Shown here piece by piece: positions 7,638-16,848 of a stretch of 64,000 nucleotides of DNA. The position numbers and the translations under genes were made by a program. This DNA is from Falsiroseomonas sp051860665 (lineage in GTDB: Bacteria; Pseudomonadota; Alphaproteobacteria; Acetobacterales; Acetobacteraceae), in contig NZ_JBHYDM010000014.1 in NCBI RefSeq assembly GCF_051860665.1, positions 62,001-126,000 on the forward strand. Reading direction: 5' to 3'. The notes beneath the pieces were generated by a model. That model was given only the letters and a program-made list of their open reading frames with translations, searched no databases and was not told the DNA's origin. Every line of letters starts with the position of its first letter. Positions within the stretch are counted from its first letter, which is position 1.

Positions 7638-9053
7638 ATGACCCAGGCCACACGCACCGAGACCGACAGTCTCGGCACCATCGAGATCCCCGCCGAGCGC
7701 CTCTGGGGCCCGCAGACCGAACGCGCGCGGCGCCTGTTCCGCATCGGGACGGAACGCTTCCCGCCCGGCCTGATCCGCGCCGTGGGCCTGCAGAAGCAGG
7801 CGGCGGCGCTGGCGAATGCGAAGCTGGGCGAATTGCCGGCCGAGATCGCGGAAGCCATCGCCCGCGCGGCGGCGGAGGTGGCCGCGGGCCGGCATGACGC
7901 CGAATTCCCCCTGCCCGTCTGGCAGACCGGTTCCGGCACCCAGACCAACATGAATGCCAACGAGGTTTTGGCGAACCTCGCCAACCGCGCGCTCGGCCAG
8001 CCATTGGGCAGCCGCAAGCCGGTTCATCCGAACGACCATGTGAATCGCGGCCAGTCCTCCAACGACAGTTTTCCGACCGTGATGCATGTGGCGGCGGCGG
8101 AGGCGGTGGCGGGGCGGCTGATCCCGGCGCTCAGCACGCTGCATGCGAGCCTGGACCGGCGGGCACAGGAATGGGCCGATGTGGTCAAGATCGGCCGCAC
8201 CCATATGATGGATGCGGTGCCGGTCACCCTCGGCCAGGAAGCCGCCGCCTGGGCCTGCCAGGTGGAGATGGGCCTGGCGCGGCTGCGGGACGCGCTGCCG
8301 CGGCTGATGCCGCTGGCGCAGGGCGGCACGGCGGCCGGCACCGGGCTCAATACCCATCCCGATTTCGCCGAAACCTTTGCCGCCATCATGGCCGAGCTCA
8401 CCGGCCTGCCCTTCACAGCCGCCAAAAATCCCTTCGAGGGGATGGGCGCGCATGACGCGCTGGTGGAGCTGTCCGGCGTGCTGAACACCCTGGCCGTCTC
8501 GCTGAACAAGATCGGCAATGACGTGCGCCTGCTCGGCAGCGGCCCGCGGGCAGGCATTTCCGAACTAGTGATCCCGGCCGATGGGCTGTCCAGCAGCATC
8601 ATGCCCGGCAAGACCAACCCGACCCAGTCCGAGGCGCTGACCATGGTGGCGGCACAGGTCATGGGAAATCATGTGACGGTGACCATCGGCGGCGCCCAGG
8701 GGCATCTGGAGCTGAACGTCTTCAAGCCCGTCATCATCCACAATGTGCTGCAGTCCATCGGCCTGCTGGCGGATGCTTCGGAGAGCTTCGCCGCGAATAT
8801 GGTGGACAAGCTGGAGCCGAACCGGCCGAGGATCGCCGACAACCTCCAGAAGTCGCTGATGCTGGTCACCGCGCTGAATCCGCGGATCGGCTACGACAAG
8901 GCGGTCGCCATCGCCAAGAAGGCTTTGGCCGAGGACATCACCCTGAAGGCCGCCGCTGTGATGCTGGGCCATGTGACCGAGGCCGATTTCGACCGCTGGG
9001 TAAGGCCGGAGGATATGCTGCGCCCCGGCGGAACGCTGGATGGCGGCGGGTGA
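7638..9053 (+). CDS. fumC: Class II fumarate hydratase FumC
   Basis: Iron-independent, oxygen-stable fumarase of the aspartase/fumarase superfamily, converting fumarate to malate in the cytoplasm. The 471-residue product has the superfamily signature SSIMPGKTNPTQ in the flexible catalytic loop, plus QTGSGTQTNMNANEV and GRTHMMDAVPVTLGQE, all typical of FumC. The ATG at 7638 has a strong ribosome-binding site AAGGAGA just upstream. It shares its stop with the GTG start of the ribbon-helix-helix gene. It is the second fumarase of the window, unrelated in fold to the class I enzyme at 2600-4279. Confidence 0.97.
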   Translation: MTQATRTETDSLGTIEIPAERLWGPQTERARRLFRIGTERFPPGLIRAVGLQKQAAALANAKLGELPAEIAEAIARAAAEVAAGRHDAEFPLPVWQTGSGTQTNMNANEVLANLANRALGQPLGSRKPVHPNDHVNRGQSSNDSFPTVMHVAAAEAVAGRLIPALSTLHASLDRRAQEWADVVKIGRTHMMDAVPVTLGQEAAAWACQVEMGLARLRDALPRLMPLAQGGTAAGTGLNTHPDFAETFAAIMAELTGLPFTAAKNPFEGMGAHDALVELSGVLNTLAVSLNKIGNDVRLLGSGPRAGISELVIPADGLSSSIMPGKTNPTQSEALTMVAAQVMGNHVTVTIGGAQGHLELNVFKPVIIHNVLQSIGLLADASESFAANMVDKLEPNRPRIADNLQKSLMLVTALNPRIGYDKAVAIAKKALAEDITLKAAAVMLGHVTEADFDRWVRPEDMLRPGGTLDGGG

Positions 9054-9271
9054 AGCATCTGCGGAAGCGCTCCTTCCGCCTGGCCGGCCATCGCACCTCC
9101 GTCGCCCTGGAGCCGGATTTCTGGGCGGCGCTGGAGGCGCTGGCGGCGCGTCAGGCGCTGAGCCTGGCGGCGCTGGTCGCCAGGGTGGATGCGGCGCGGC
9201 CAGACCCGGACCTCCCGCTGGCCAGCGCGCTGCGGGTGCATGCGCTGCGCGAGGCCGGCCTTCCAGGCTGA
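9050..9271 (+). CDS. Ribbon-helix-helix domain protein
   Basis: A 73-residue protein with GTG start overlapping the fumC stop (GTGA). The sequence RTSVALEPDFWAALEALAARQALSLAALVARVD has the length and pattern of an RHH_4-type domain: a short beta strand followed by two helices. The C-terminal SALRVHALREAG matches the usual end of this small family. The domain suggests DNA binding as a dimer, but members are poorly characterised. Cotranscription with fumC is implied by the overlap. Confidence 0.8.
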   Translation: MKHLRKRSFRLAGHRTSVALEPDFWAALEALAARQALSLAALVARVDAARPDPDLPLASALRVHALREAGLPG

Positions 9272-9274
9272 GGC

Positions 9275-9568
9275 TCAGTCAACCTCCGCCATCGCCGCGA
9301 CGCCGGCCGCGTCCTTGTTGCGCAGGAACCACAGGCGCTCATGCGCCGCGCAGAGCGTCTCCGCGCCGCGCCGGCGGTCGCGCATCGGCTGGGCCGAATT
9401 GCGCATGGCGGTCTCGCAGCAGACAAGCAGCATCCGCGCCGTCTCCAGGTCGCCCTGGTCGCAGGCCTGGTGGAAGGCGATCAGGATCTTGTCCGACAGC
9501 CGCCGCGTATAGGGCGCGCGTTGCGGCTGGGTCTCGGCATTTTCGTCCACGGTCTCATCCCGATGCAA
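9275..9568 (-). CDS. Conserved-looking hypothetical protein
   Basis: A 97-residue charged, mainly helical protein with no signal peptide or membrane segment. The central part (KILIAFHQACDQGDLETARMLL) resembles a short helical-repeat unit. It contains Cys-Cys at about residue 50. No family is recognised. It is convergent with the ribbon-helix-helix gene, 3 nt apart. Confidence 0.55.
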   Translation of the reverse strand: MHRDETVDENAETQPQRAPYTRRLSDKILIAFHQACDQGDLETARMLLVCCETAMRNSAQPMRDRRRGAETLCAAHERLWFLRNKDAAGVAAMAEVD

Positions 9569-9675
9569 CTGGCGTCATGGCTATCGCCATGAAAGCGTAA
9601 ATCGGCTGCATCACAGCGCCGCGATTGTTAACATCACATTGACGACGGGCCGCATGGCGCGGCAGCGGAGGCCTC

Positions 9676-12522
9676 TCAGCCGCGCTCCGCCCGCCAACGT
9701 GCCCAGGCCGAGGTTTCGGGCAGCCTGCGCGGCGCATCCGCCGGACCGGTCAGGCGCAGGCCGAGGTCCGGCGCCTCCGGCATGGCAGGCCGGGCCAAGA
9801 CCTGCAGGTCCAGCGTGGCGCGCGGCAGGTCGATCTCCCCGGTCAGCGTCGCCGCCCCGCCACCCTCCGCCGCCATATGGCCAGAGGCCAGCCGCAGCCG
9901 CCCGCCGCCCAGCGTCGCCTCCGCCTCCAGCCGATCGAAGGCCGTGGCGCCGGAGAGCAGGGCCGCACGGATCGCGGCCTCCGCCGCCACGGCATCAGGC
10001 CCCGCCGAGGCCTGCGCCGCCGTGGCCAGGTCGAAGCCGGCCAGCACGCCGTCCCGCAGGTCCAGCTGCAGCCGGCCGTCGAGCGAGGCCATCAGCGCCG
10101 CCGGCGCATGGCCCGTCGCCTCCAGCGTGAAGCCGAGCGTGCCGCGCGCGGCGGTGAGATCGACCGGCAGGCCGAAGAGCGGCGCACCGAGCGTCGCCTC
10201 CGCCAGCCGGCCCGCCAGGGCCAGGCGCGGCGCCAGGCCGGGCTGGGTCTCGGCCGTCAGGGTCGCCTCCAACTGCCCGCCGGCCAGGCGTGCGCGCAGA
10301 TCCTCCAGCCGCAGCCGACCCTCCGAAAGCCGCAGGGTGGTGGCGAGGTCCTCCGCGGTGGCGCCGCCGATGGCGAGCCGCGCCGCCTGCAGCGTCAGCT
10401 CCGCATCCAGCCCCAGCAGCGCCTGCAGGCCGAGCGGATCCGCGGCGCGCCAGCCGGGGAAGGGCAGCGGCAGGCTTTCGGCCGCGATCTGCCCGGTCAG
10501 CCGCGGCCGCCCGGCGGGGCGTGCCAAGGCCAGGGCGCCGCGGGCGCGCAGCGCCGCCGCCACCAGTTCGAAGCTTTCGGCGCTGAGCCCCTGCGGCCCG
10601 GCGGCGAGCTGGGCGATCAGGGAAAAGGACCCCTCCCCCAGCCAGTCGCCGGCATCCAGGCCGAAGGCTTCGGACAGCAGGCGTGGCGCGCCGGGGTGGC
10701 GCAGGGTGAGGCCCATCGTGCCGCGGCGCTGCGGCGCATCCAGCGTGCCGGAGGCCTCGAGCCGCAGCTCCCCCATCTCCGCCGAGCCGCGCAGCGCCAG
10801 CGCCTCCATCGTGCCGCCGCCGGACAGGCGCAGCGCGAAGGGCAGGTCGACCAGCGCCATGCCATCCGGCCAGCCACCCGGCACCAAGCCGGCCAGGCCC
10901 CGGGCGGAGGGGCCGGTGGCTTCCAGCGTCAGGTCCTGCAGCCGCATCTGCGGCGCCATGGCCAGCACGCCGGAGGCGGCCACATCGAGTTCCGCCAGCC
11001 GCCCGGAAAGGCGCCTCAGCGTCAGCCGCCCGCCTTCCAGCGCGCCATCCAGCGCCGCGCGCTGCAGCACGGCCTCCCCCAGCACCACGCGTTCCGCCGC
11101 CAGCCGCAGGTTGAGATCGACCGTGCCGAGCGCGCGGCCGGCACGCTGCGGATCGAAGCCCTGCGGCAGCCAGCGTGCCAGGTCCAGCGTGTCGATGCTT
11201 AAACCCAGCCCCAGCGCGGGCCGCGGCCCGTAGCGCAGCACCCCAGCGCCGGAGAGCTGGAGATCGCCGAAATTCGCGGCGAATTCCGGCATGGCCGCCT
11301 GGGCGTCTTCCAGCACCAGGCGTAGCCGCCCCTCCCCCCGCCGCAGCAGGGTGGGGTCGAGTTCCTCCACCGGCAGGCCGAGCGCGGCGAGACTGGTGCG
11401 GATATCCGGCCCGGCGAAGCGCGCGCCGAGTTCCAGCCGCTGGCCGGCCGTGGCGCCGGCGAGGTCCAGCTGGGTCTCGCCCGGCAGCAGGACCGAAATG
11501 TCGGACAGCGTCAGGCGCCCTTCCTCCAGGAAGGCGGCGCCGCGCAGGCGGCGCAGCGTCATGCCGCGGAACTGGCCGGCCTCCGCCGAAAGGTCGATCG
11601 AGATCGGCCAGGGCCGCGTGCCGCCGGCGCGCAGCGCGCCGACCCAGCCATCCAGGTCCAGCCGGCTGGCGACCAGCGCGATATCCAGCCGGGGGGCCGG
11701 CAGCAGCCGCAGCGCCACGGCGCCGCGCGCCGGGTTGCCGGCGATCTCGATGGCGAGCTCATCCGCCGCGATCAGCTCGGCCGAGGCATTCAGCCGGCCG
11801 GCGGCGCGGAAGGGGCCGGGCGGGCTGGGCAGCAGGGCGGCCAGGTCCGGGCCGCTGGCCTCCACCGTGCCCTCGAAGCCGGTGCCGGGGATCAGCACGC
11901 CGCGCGCATTGCCGAGGATCTCGGGCAGCACGAGCGCCACCTCGAAGGTGGCGATGCCGTCCCAGCCGGGGCGGCCGAGGCTGGCGGTGAAGCGGGTGGC
12001 GCGGCCGTTCCAGGTGAAGGCGCCGGTCATCTCCAGCGCCTGGGCGGGGCCGCCGGAGGTGAGCCGGGCCGAGACGCCCTCCAGCACCGCATCGCCGAGG
12101 CGGAGGCGGCCATCCTCCAGATTGGCGTCGAGCTGCGTGATCCAATCCGGCGGCCGCAGCGCCAGCAGCGGGCCGGGCGGCCAGGGCAGCGTGACATCGG
12201 CGCCGACCAGCGCGATCTCCCGCGGCGAGAGGCGGCCGCCGAGCAGAGCGGCCAGGCCGAGGCGCACGCGCAGCAGGCGCGCGGTGAAGCTGTATTCCTC
12301 GCCCGGCTCGCCCACCGCCACGCCACCGGCGCGCACCACCGGCTGCGGCAGCAATTCCAGCTCCACAGGCCCTTCCAGCGTGACGGTGCGGCCGAGCTGG
12401 GCGGAGGCCAGTTCCGCCAGCCGCGCGCGCCAGGGCTCCCAGTCCACGAAGCGCGGCCCGAACCAGAGGCCGCCGAGGAGCAGCAGCAGAAGGAGCGCCA
12501 GCGCGGCGAGAAGGCGCTTCAT
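9676..12522 (-). CDS. AsmA family protein
   Basis: A 948-residue protein with an N-terminal uncleaved membrane anchor (MKRLLAALALLLLLLLGG) followed by FVDWEPWRARLAELASAQLGRTVTLEG, the standard opening of AsmA domains. The rest is long, repetitive beta-rich sequence with recurring leucine-rich strands, and the C-terminal part (about 750-930) matches the AsmA_2-type region. AsmA-like proteins span or line the periplasm and are implicated in outer-membrane biogenesis and lipid transport. It overlaps the 5-oxoprolinase gene by 4 nt (ATGA), so the two are transcribed together, an unexpected pairing. Confidence 0.88.
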   Translation of the reverse strand: MKRLLAALALLLLLLLGGLWFGPRFVDWEPWRARLAELASAQLGRTVTLEGPVELELLPQPVVRAGGVAVGEPGEEYSFTARLLRVRLGLAALLGGRLSPREIALVGADVTLPWPPGPLLALRPPDWITQLDANLEDGRLRLGDAVLEGVSARLTSGGPAQALEMTGAFTWNGRATRFTASLGRPGWDGIATFEVALVLPEILGNARGVLIPGTGFEGTVEASGPDLAALLPSPPGPFRAAGRLNASAELIAADELAIEIAGNPARGAVALRLLPAPRLDIALVASRLDLDGWVGALRAGGTRPWPISIDLSAEAGQFRGMTLRRLRGAAFLEEGRLTLSDISVLLPGETQLDLAGATAGQRLELGARFAGPDIRTSLAALGLPVEELDPTLLRRGEGRLRLVLEDAQAAMPEFAANFGDLQLSGAGVLRYGPRPALGLGLSIDTLDLARWLPQGFDPQRAGRALGTVDLNLRLAAERVVLGEAVLQRAALDGALEGGRLTLRRLSGRLAELDVAASGVLAMAPQMRLQDLTLEATGPSARGLAGLVPGGWPDGMALVDLPFALRLSGGGTMEALALRGSAEMGELRLEASGTLDAPQRRGTMGLTLRHPGAPRLLSEAFGLDAGDWLGEGSFSLIAQLAAGPQGLSAESFELVAAALRARGALALARPAGRPRLTGQIAAESLPLPFPGWRAADPLGLQALLGLDAELTLQAARLAIGGATAEDLATTLRLSEGRLRLEDLRARLAGGQLEATLTAETQPGLAPRLALAGRLAEATLGAPLFGLPVDLTAARGTLGFTLEATGHAPAALMASLDGRLQLDLRDGVLAGFDLATAAQASAGPDAVAAEAAIRAALLSGATAFDRLEAEATLGGGRLRLASGHMAAEGGGAATLTGEIDLPRATLDLQVLARPAMPEAPDLGLRLTGPADAPRRLPETSAWARWRAERG

Positions 12523-15500
12523 GCTGCCGAGGGGCTGCCCCAGCCGCCGCCGCCGGGGGTTTCCAGCGCCAGCACGTCACCCGGGTTCAGGCTGGCGCGG
12601 TCGCAGCCCGCCATCTCCTGCCGCGTGCCATCCACGCGCTCCACCCATTGCCGCCCCGGCGCGCCGGCGGCGCCGCCATGCAGGCCGTGCGGCGGGACGC
12701 GGCGGCGGGAGGCGACGATGACGGCCTCCATGGGCCGCAGGAAACGGATGCGCCGGCGGCTGCCATCGCCACCGGGCCATTGGCCGGCGCCGCCCGAGCC
12801 GCGGCGGATCGCGAATTCCTCGAGCCGCACGGGGTAGCGGAGTTCCAGCACTTCAGGGTCCGTCATGCGCGTGTTGGTCATATGCGTCTGCACGGCGGAG
12901 GTGCCGGCAAAGCCGGGGCCGGCGCCGGTGCCGCCGCAGACGGTCTCGTAGTATTGGTAAACCGCATCGCCGAAAAGCAGGTTGTTCATCGTGGCCTGGG
13001 CGGAGGCGCAGGCATCGAGTGCCGCCAGCAGCGCATTGGCGGTCATCTGGCTGACCTCCGTATTGCCGGCGACCACCGCCGCGCCGCCACCGGGGCCGCC
13101 CGACCGCGGCGCGAGGAAGCTGCCCTCCGGCACCACGATCTCGAGCGGGACGAGGCAGCCATCGTTGAGGGGGATCTCCTCACCCACCAGGCAGCGGAAG
13201 CAATAGAGCACGACGGCGCGGCAGACGGCGGCGGGGGCGTTAAAATTGTCCGGCCGCTGCGGGCCGGTGCCGGTGAAATCGATGGTGGCGCTGCGGGTGG
13301 CGCGGTTGACCCGGACGGCGACCTTCAGCGGGGTGCCGTCATCGATGGTGGTCTCGAATTCGCCATCGGCCAGGCGGTCGAGCACGCCGCGGACGGCTTC
13401 CTCGGCATTGTCCATCACGTGGCGCATATAGGCGCGCACCGTCTCCAGCCCGAAATCGGCGACGGCCCGGCGCAGCTCCTGCACGCCCTTCTCGTTGGCG
13501 GCGACCTGGGCGGTGATGTCGGCGACGTTCACGTCCGGGCTGCGCGCGGGGTAGCGCGCGGAGGCCAGCAGGGCGCGGAACTCGGCCTCCCGCATCCTGC
13601 CTTCGGCAACCAGCAGGAAATCGTCGATGACGACGCCTTCCTCCTCCAGGGTCTTCGACCCCGGCGGGGTGGAGCCAGGGGTAAGGCCGCCGATATCGGC
13701 GTGGTGGCCGCGGGAGCCGACGAAGAACAGGATTTCCGTACCGGCCTGATCGAAGACGGGCGTGATGACGGTGACATCCGGCAGATGCGTGCCGCCGTTG
13801 AACGGGTTGTTCAGGGCCACGACATCGCCCGGCCGCAACGTGGCGCCGCGGGTGCGGATGACGGTGCGCACGCTCTCGCCCATGGCGCCAAGATGCACCG
13901 GCACATGCGGCGCATTGGCGACGAGGCGGCCGCTGGCATCGAAGATGGCGCAGGAGAAGTCGAGTCGTTCCTTGATGTTCACGGAGAGCGAGGTGTTCTG
14001 CAGCACCGCGCCGGTCTGCTCGGCGATCGACATGAAGAGGTTGTTGAACAGTTCGAGCATCACCGGGTCCACGCGCGTGGCATCCGCCACGCGAGCGGCC
14101 TCACGCTGTTCCGTGCGGCGCAGGATCATGTGGTTGCGCGGGGTGACCTCGGCGGTCCAGCCGGGCTCGATGACGGTGGTGGCGATGGCCTCGCGGATCA
14201 GGGCCGGGCCGGCGATGCGGTCGCCGGCGCGCAGCGCGTCGCGGTCGAGCACCGGGGCTTTCCGGAGGGCGCCGGCGGCGAAAACCTCAACCATGGCCAG
14301 CGGTTCCGGCTCGCCGGTCCCGCGCGCGGCCAGCGCCTCCTCCTCCACCTGCTCGCCGGGCGAGGTCACTTCGACGACGCAGGCTTCCACCACCACCTGG
14401 CGTTCCGGCGTGGCGAAGCCGAAGCGCTGGCGATGTGCATTGGTGAAGGCGTCCAGCACCTCGGCATGGGTGCCGAAAGGAACGGGCAAGAAGCTGTCGG
14501 TGCCGGCATAGCGCAGATGCAGGCGGCGGGCGGTGCGCAGCGCGGGGGCGGCGGCACCCTGGCGCGCCAGCTCCTCCCGCCCCGCCTGGTCCAGCGCATC
14601 GAGGCGCGTGGCGAGGTCGTCCATAGAGTCAGGCGTCAGCGGCGCCTCGACCGCAGCCTCGCGGATCGCGCTCTGGTCGGCCAGGCCCATGCCATAGGCC
14701 GAAAGCACGCCGGCGAAGGGGTGCAGGAAGACTGTCTCCATGCCGAGCTCATCCGCCACCAGGCAGGCATGCTGGCCGCCGGCGCCACCAAAGCATTGCA
14801 GGGCGTAGCGGGTGACGTCGTGGCCCTTCTGGATCGAGACCTGCTTGATGGCATTGGCCATATTGGCGACGGCCACGCGCAGGAAACCTTCCGCGACGGC
14901 CTGCGGATCCTGGGGCTGGCCGGTGGCAGCTTCGATCTCGGCGGCGAGTTCGGCAAACTTTGTGCGGACAATATCGGCGTCCAGCCGCTGGTCGCCGTTC
15001 GGGCCGAAGATGGCCGGGAACTGGCTCGGTTGGATCTTGCCGACCATGACATTCGCATCCGTCACGGTCAGCGGGCCGCCGCGGCGGTAGCAGGCCGGGC
15101 CGGGCACGGCGCCGGCGCTTTCCGGGCCGACGCGGAAACGGGCGCCATCGAATTTCAGGATGGAGCCGCCACCGGCCGCCACGGTGTTGATCGCCATCAT
15201 CGGCGCGCGCATCCGCACGCCGGCCACCTGCGTCTCGAAGGCGCGCTCGAACTCGCCTGCATAGAGCGCGACATCGGTGCTGGTGCCGCCCATGTCGAAG
15301 CCGATGATTTTTTCGAAGCCTGCCATCGCCGCGGTGCGCGCGGCGCCCACAATGCCGCCGGCGGGGCCGGAGAGGATGGCGTCCTTGCCCTGGAAGCTGC
15401 GGGCCTCGGCCAGGCCGCCCGAGCTCTGCATGAAGTACAGCTTCACCCCCGGAAGCTCGCCAGCCACCTGCTCCACATAGCGGCGCAGGATGGGCGAGAG

Positions 15501-16139
15501 ATAGGCGTCCACCACGGTGGTATCGGCACGCGGCACGATGCGCGGCAGAGGGCTTGCCTGGTGGCTCAGGCTGACCTGCGAAAAGCCGGCCTCGCGCGCC
15601 AACTCGCCGACGCGCAGCTCATGCGCCGGATAGGCCCAGGCATGCATGAAGGCGATGGCGACGGCGCGGATGCCCCTGGCATGGGCGGCGGCCAGCGCCG
15701 CGCGGGCGGCGTCTTCGTCCAGCGCCTCGATCTCGGTGCCGTCCACGGCCATGCGGCCGCCGATTTCCGCCACGTCTTCCTGCAGCAGTTCTGGCAGCTT
15801 CACCTGCAGGTCGAAGAGGCGCGGGCGGGCCTGGTTGCCGATGCGGGTCATGTCCGCAAAGCCGCGATTGACCAGCAGCAGCACGCGCTCGCCCTTGCGC
15901 TCCAGCAGCGCATTGGTGGCGACGGTCGTGCCCATCTTCACCGCCTCGATCGTGCCGGGTGGGATCGGCGCGTCCACGGCGAGGCCGAGGCAGGCGCGGA
16001 TGCCGGCCACCGCGGCGTCGCGATAGCGGCCGGGATTCTCGGAGAGCAGCTTGCGGGTGGAGAGGCGCCCCTGCGGGTCGCGCGCCACGATATCGGTGAA
16101 AGTGCCGCCGCGATCGATCCAGAACTGCCAGCCGCTCAT
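12519..16139 (-). CDS. Fused HyuA-HyuB hydantoinase / 5-oxoprolinase
   Basis: A 1206-residue single-chain member of the ATP-dependent hydantoinase/5-oxoprolinase family. The N-terminal HyuA half (about 1-690) has the actin-like phosphate loops WIDRGGTFTDIVARD and IGFDMGGTSTDVALY. The HyuB half (about 700-1200) has NNPFNGGTHLPDVTVITPVF and GSRGHHADIGGLTPGS. The fusion and length match eukaryote-type 5-oxoprolinase, which opens 5-oxoproline to glutamate with ATP; acetone carboxylase-like or N-methylhydantoin substrates remain possible. The ATG at 16139 follows AAGGGG by 7 nt and is preferred over 16160. It is divergent from the MarR-like regulator, a likely controller. Confidence 0.9.
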   Translation of the reverse strand: MSGWQFWIDRGGTFTDIVARDPQGRLSTRKLLSENPGRYRDAAVAGIRACLGLAVDAPIPPGTIEAVKMGTTVATNALLERKGERVLLLVNRGFADMTRIGNQARPRLFDLQVKLPELLQEDVAEIGGRMAVDGTEIEALDEDAARAALAAAHARGIRAVAIAFMHAWAYPAHELRVGELAREAGFSQVSLSHQASPLPRIVPRADTTVVDAYLSPILRRYVEQVAGELPGVKLYFMQSSGGLAEARSFQGKDAILSGPAGGIVGAARTAAMAGFEKIIGFDMGGTSTDVALYAGEFERAFETQVAGVRMRAPMMAINTVAAGGGSILKFDGARFRVGPESAGAVPGPACYRRGGPLTVTDANVMVGKIQPSQFPAIFGPNGDQRLDADIVRTKFAELAAEIEAATGQPQDPQAVAEGFLRVAVANMANAIKQVSIQKGHDVTRYALQCFGGAGGQHACLVADELGMETVFLHPFAGVLSAYGMGLADQSAIREAAVEAPLTPDSMDDLATRLDALDQAGREELARQGAAAPALRTARRLHLRYAGTDSFLPVPFGTHAEVLDAFTNAHRQRFGFATPERQVVVEACVVEVTSPGEQVEEEALAARGTGEPEPLAMVEVFAAGALRKAPVLDRDALRAGDRIAGPALIREAIATTVIEPGWTAEVTPRNHMILRRTEQREAARVADATRVDPVMLELFNNLFMSIAEQTGAVLQNTSLSVNIKERLDFSCAIFDASGRLVANAPHVPVHLGAMGESVRTVIRTRGATLRPGDVVALNNPFNGGTHLPDVTVITPVFDQAGTEILFFVGSRGHHADIGGLTPGSTPPGSKTLEEEGVVIDDFLLVAEGRMREAEFRALLASARYPARSPDVNVADITAQVAANEKGVQELRRAVADFGLETVRAYMRHVMDNAEEAVRGVLDRLADGEFETTIDDGTPLKVAVRVNRATRSATIDFTGTGPQRPDNFNAPAAVCRAVVLYCFRCLVGEEIPLNDGCLVPLEIVVPEGSFLAPRSGGPGGGAAVVAGNTEVSQMTANALLAALDACASAQATMNNLLFGDAVYQYYETVCGGTGAGPGFAGTSAVQTHMTNTRMTDPEVLELRYPVRLEEFAIRRGSGGAGQWPGGDGSRRRIRFLRPMEAVIVASRRRVPPHGLHGGAAGAPGRQWVERVDGTRQEMAGCDRASLNPGDVLALETPGGGGWGSPSAA

Positions 16140-16215
16140 GTCCAGACCCCTTTGCGCCATCGCTGATCACATCCGGGACCCGGCGGCGCAAGGCCGGGGA
16201 AGCCCCGCGGATTCA

Positions 16216-16241
16216 TTGACAATTCGTCGATAAATCGTCAA
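16216..16241. promoter_or_regulatory. Imperfect 26-bp palindrome, candidate regulator operator
   Basis: Twenty of 26 positions are symmetric: outer arms TTGAC/GTCAA, inner ATT/AAT and a TCGA core. It lies between the divergent starts of the 5-oxoprolinase (16139) and the MarR-like gene (16271). The plus-strand left arm reads TTGACA, so it overlaps a possible -35 element. The AT-rich character stands out from the GC-rich surroundings. MarR-family proteins commonly bind such palindromes between divergent genes; the assignment here is inference. Confidence 0.5.
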
Positions 16242-16270
16242 CGTTTTTCCCGATGCCCATGGAGAATGCC

Positions 16271-16777
16271 ATGCCCGCCGAACCCGTGGTCTCCTCCGCC
16301 CATCTCGCCGCCGGCGCCTCCCCGGGGCTGTCGGAGGTGGAATACGGGCTGATCCTGGCGGGGCACGGGTTCAACCGCTGGATGGTGCGCTGCATGGCCG
16401 CCGCCGGGCGGCCCGGGATGTCGGTGACGGAAATCCTCATCCTGCACACGGTACGCCACCGCGACCGGCCGAAGCGCCTGGCCGATATCCTGCTGGTGCT
16501 GGATATCGAGGATACGCACATCGCCAGCTATGCCATCCGCAAGCTGGAGGAGGCCGGGCTGGTCGCCACCGGCCGCGCGGGGAAGGAAAAGCTGGTGGCG
16601 GCGACGGAGGCCGGGGCCGCGCTCTGCGCGGCTTACGCCGAGGTGCGGGAGCGCCTGCTCGCCCGCCCGCTGCGCGCGGCCGGCCCGGCGGAGGCGCAGC
16701 TTTCGCAGGTGGCGGAGCTGCTGCGCGGCCTGTCCGGCTTCTACGACCAGGCGGCCCGGGCGGCCGCGACCATTTAG
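16271..16777 (+). CDS. MarR-like winged-helix regulator
   Basis: A 168-residue predicted DNA-binding protein. The central part (MSVTEILILHTVRHRDRPKRLADILLVLDIEDTH, then IASYAIRKLEEAGLVATGRAGKEKL) reads as the helix-turn-helix and wing of a MarR-type domain. GGAG at 16261-16264 is well placed for the ATG at 16271; in-frame ATGs at 16253 and 16259 lack such a site. It is transcribed away from the 5-oxoprolinase across the palindrome at 16216-16241, suggesting control of that gene and of itself, with a ligand related to the oxoprolinase substrate. Its last codons and stop are repeated immediately downstream. Confidence 0.78.
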   Translation: MPAEPVVSSAHLAAGASPGLSEVEYGLILAGHGFNRWMVRCMAAAGRPGMSVTEILILHTVRHRDRPKRLADILLVLDIEDTHIASYAIRKLEEAGLVATGRAGKEKLVAATEAGAALCAAYAEVRERLLARPLRAAGPAEAQLSQVAELLRGLSGFYDQAARAAATI

Positions 16778-16800
16778 CCGGAGCGGCCGCGACCATTTAG
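16760..16800. repeat. 18-bp direct repeat at the end of the regulator gene
   Basis: GCGGCCGCGACCATTTAG occurs at 16760-16777, containing the last codons and the TAG stop of the MarR-like gene, and again exactly at 16783-16800, 5 nt later. The second copy is intergenic. It looks like a recent local duplication, for example by replication slippage. Confidence 0.9.
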
Positions 16801-16848
16801 AATGGGCGGGCCCCATGCTAGGACCGACGGGACAGTGGCGAGGCGGTC

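Noticed and set aside
12648..16166. Open frame of about 1170 codons on the plus strand opposite the 5-oxoprolinase
   Set aside because: His/Gly/Ala/Arg-rich translation with no motif; a by-product of high third-position GC in the real minus-strand gene.
16760..16800. Start of a CRISPR-like or satellite repeat array
   Set aside because: Only two copies with a 5-nt spacer; no third copy or spacer pattern.
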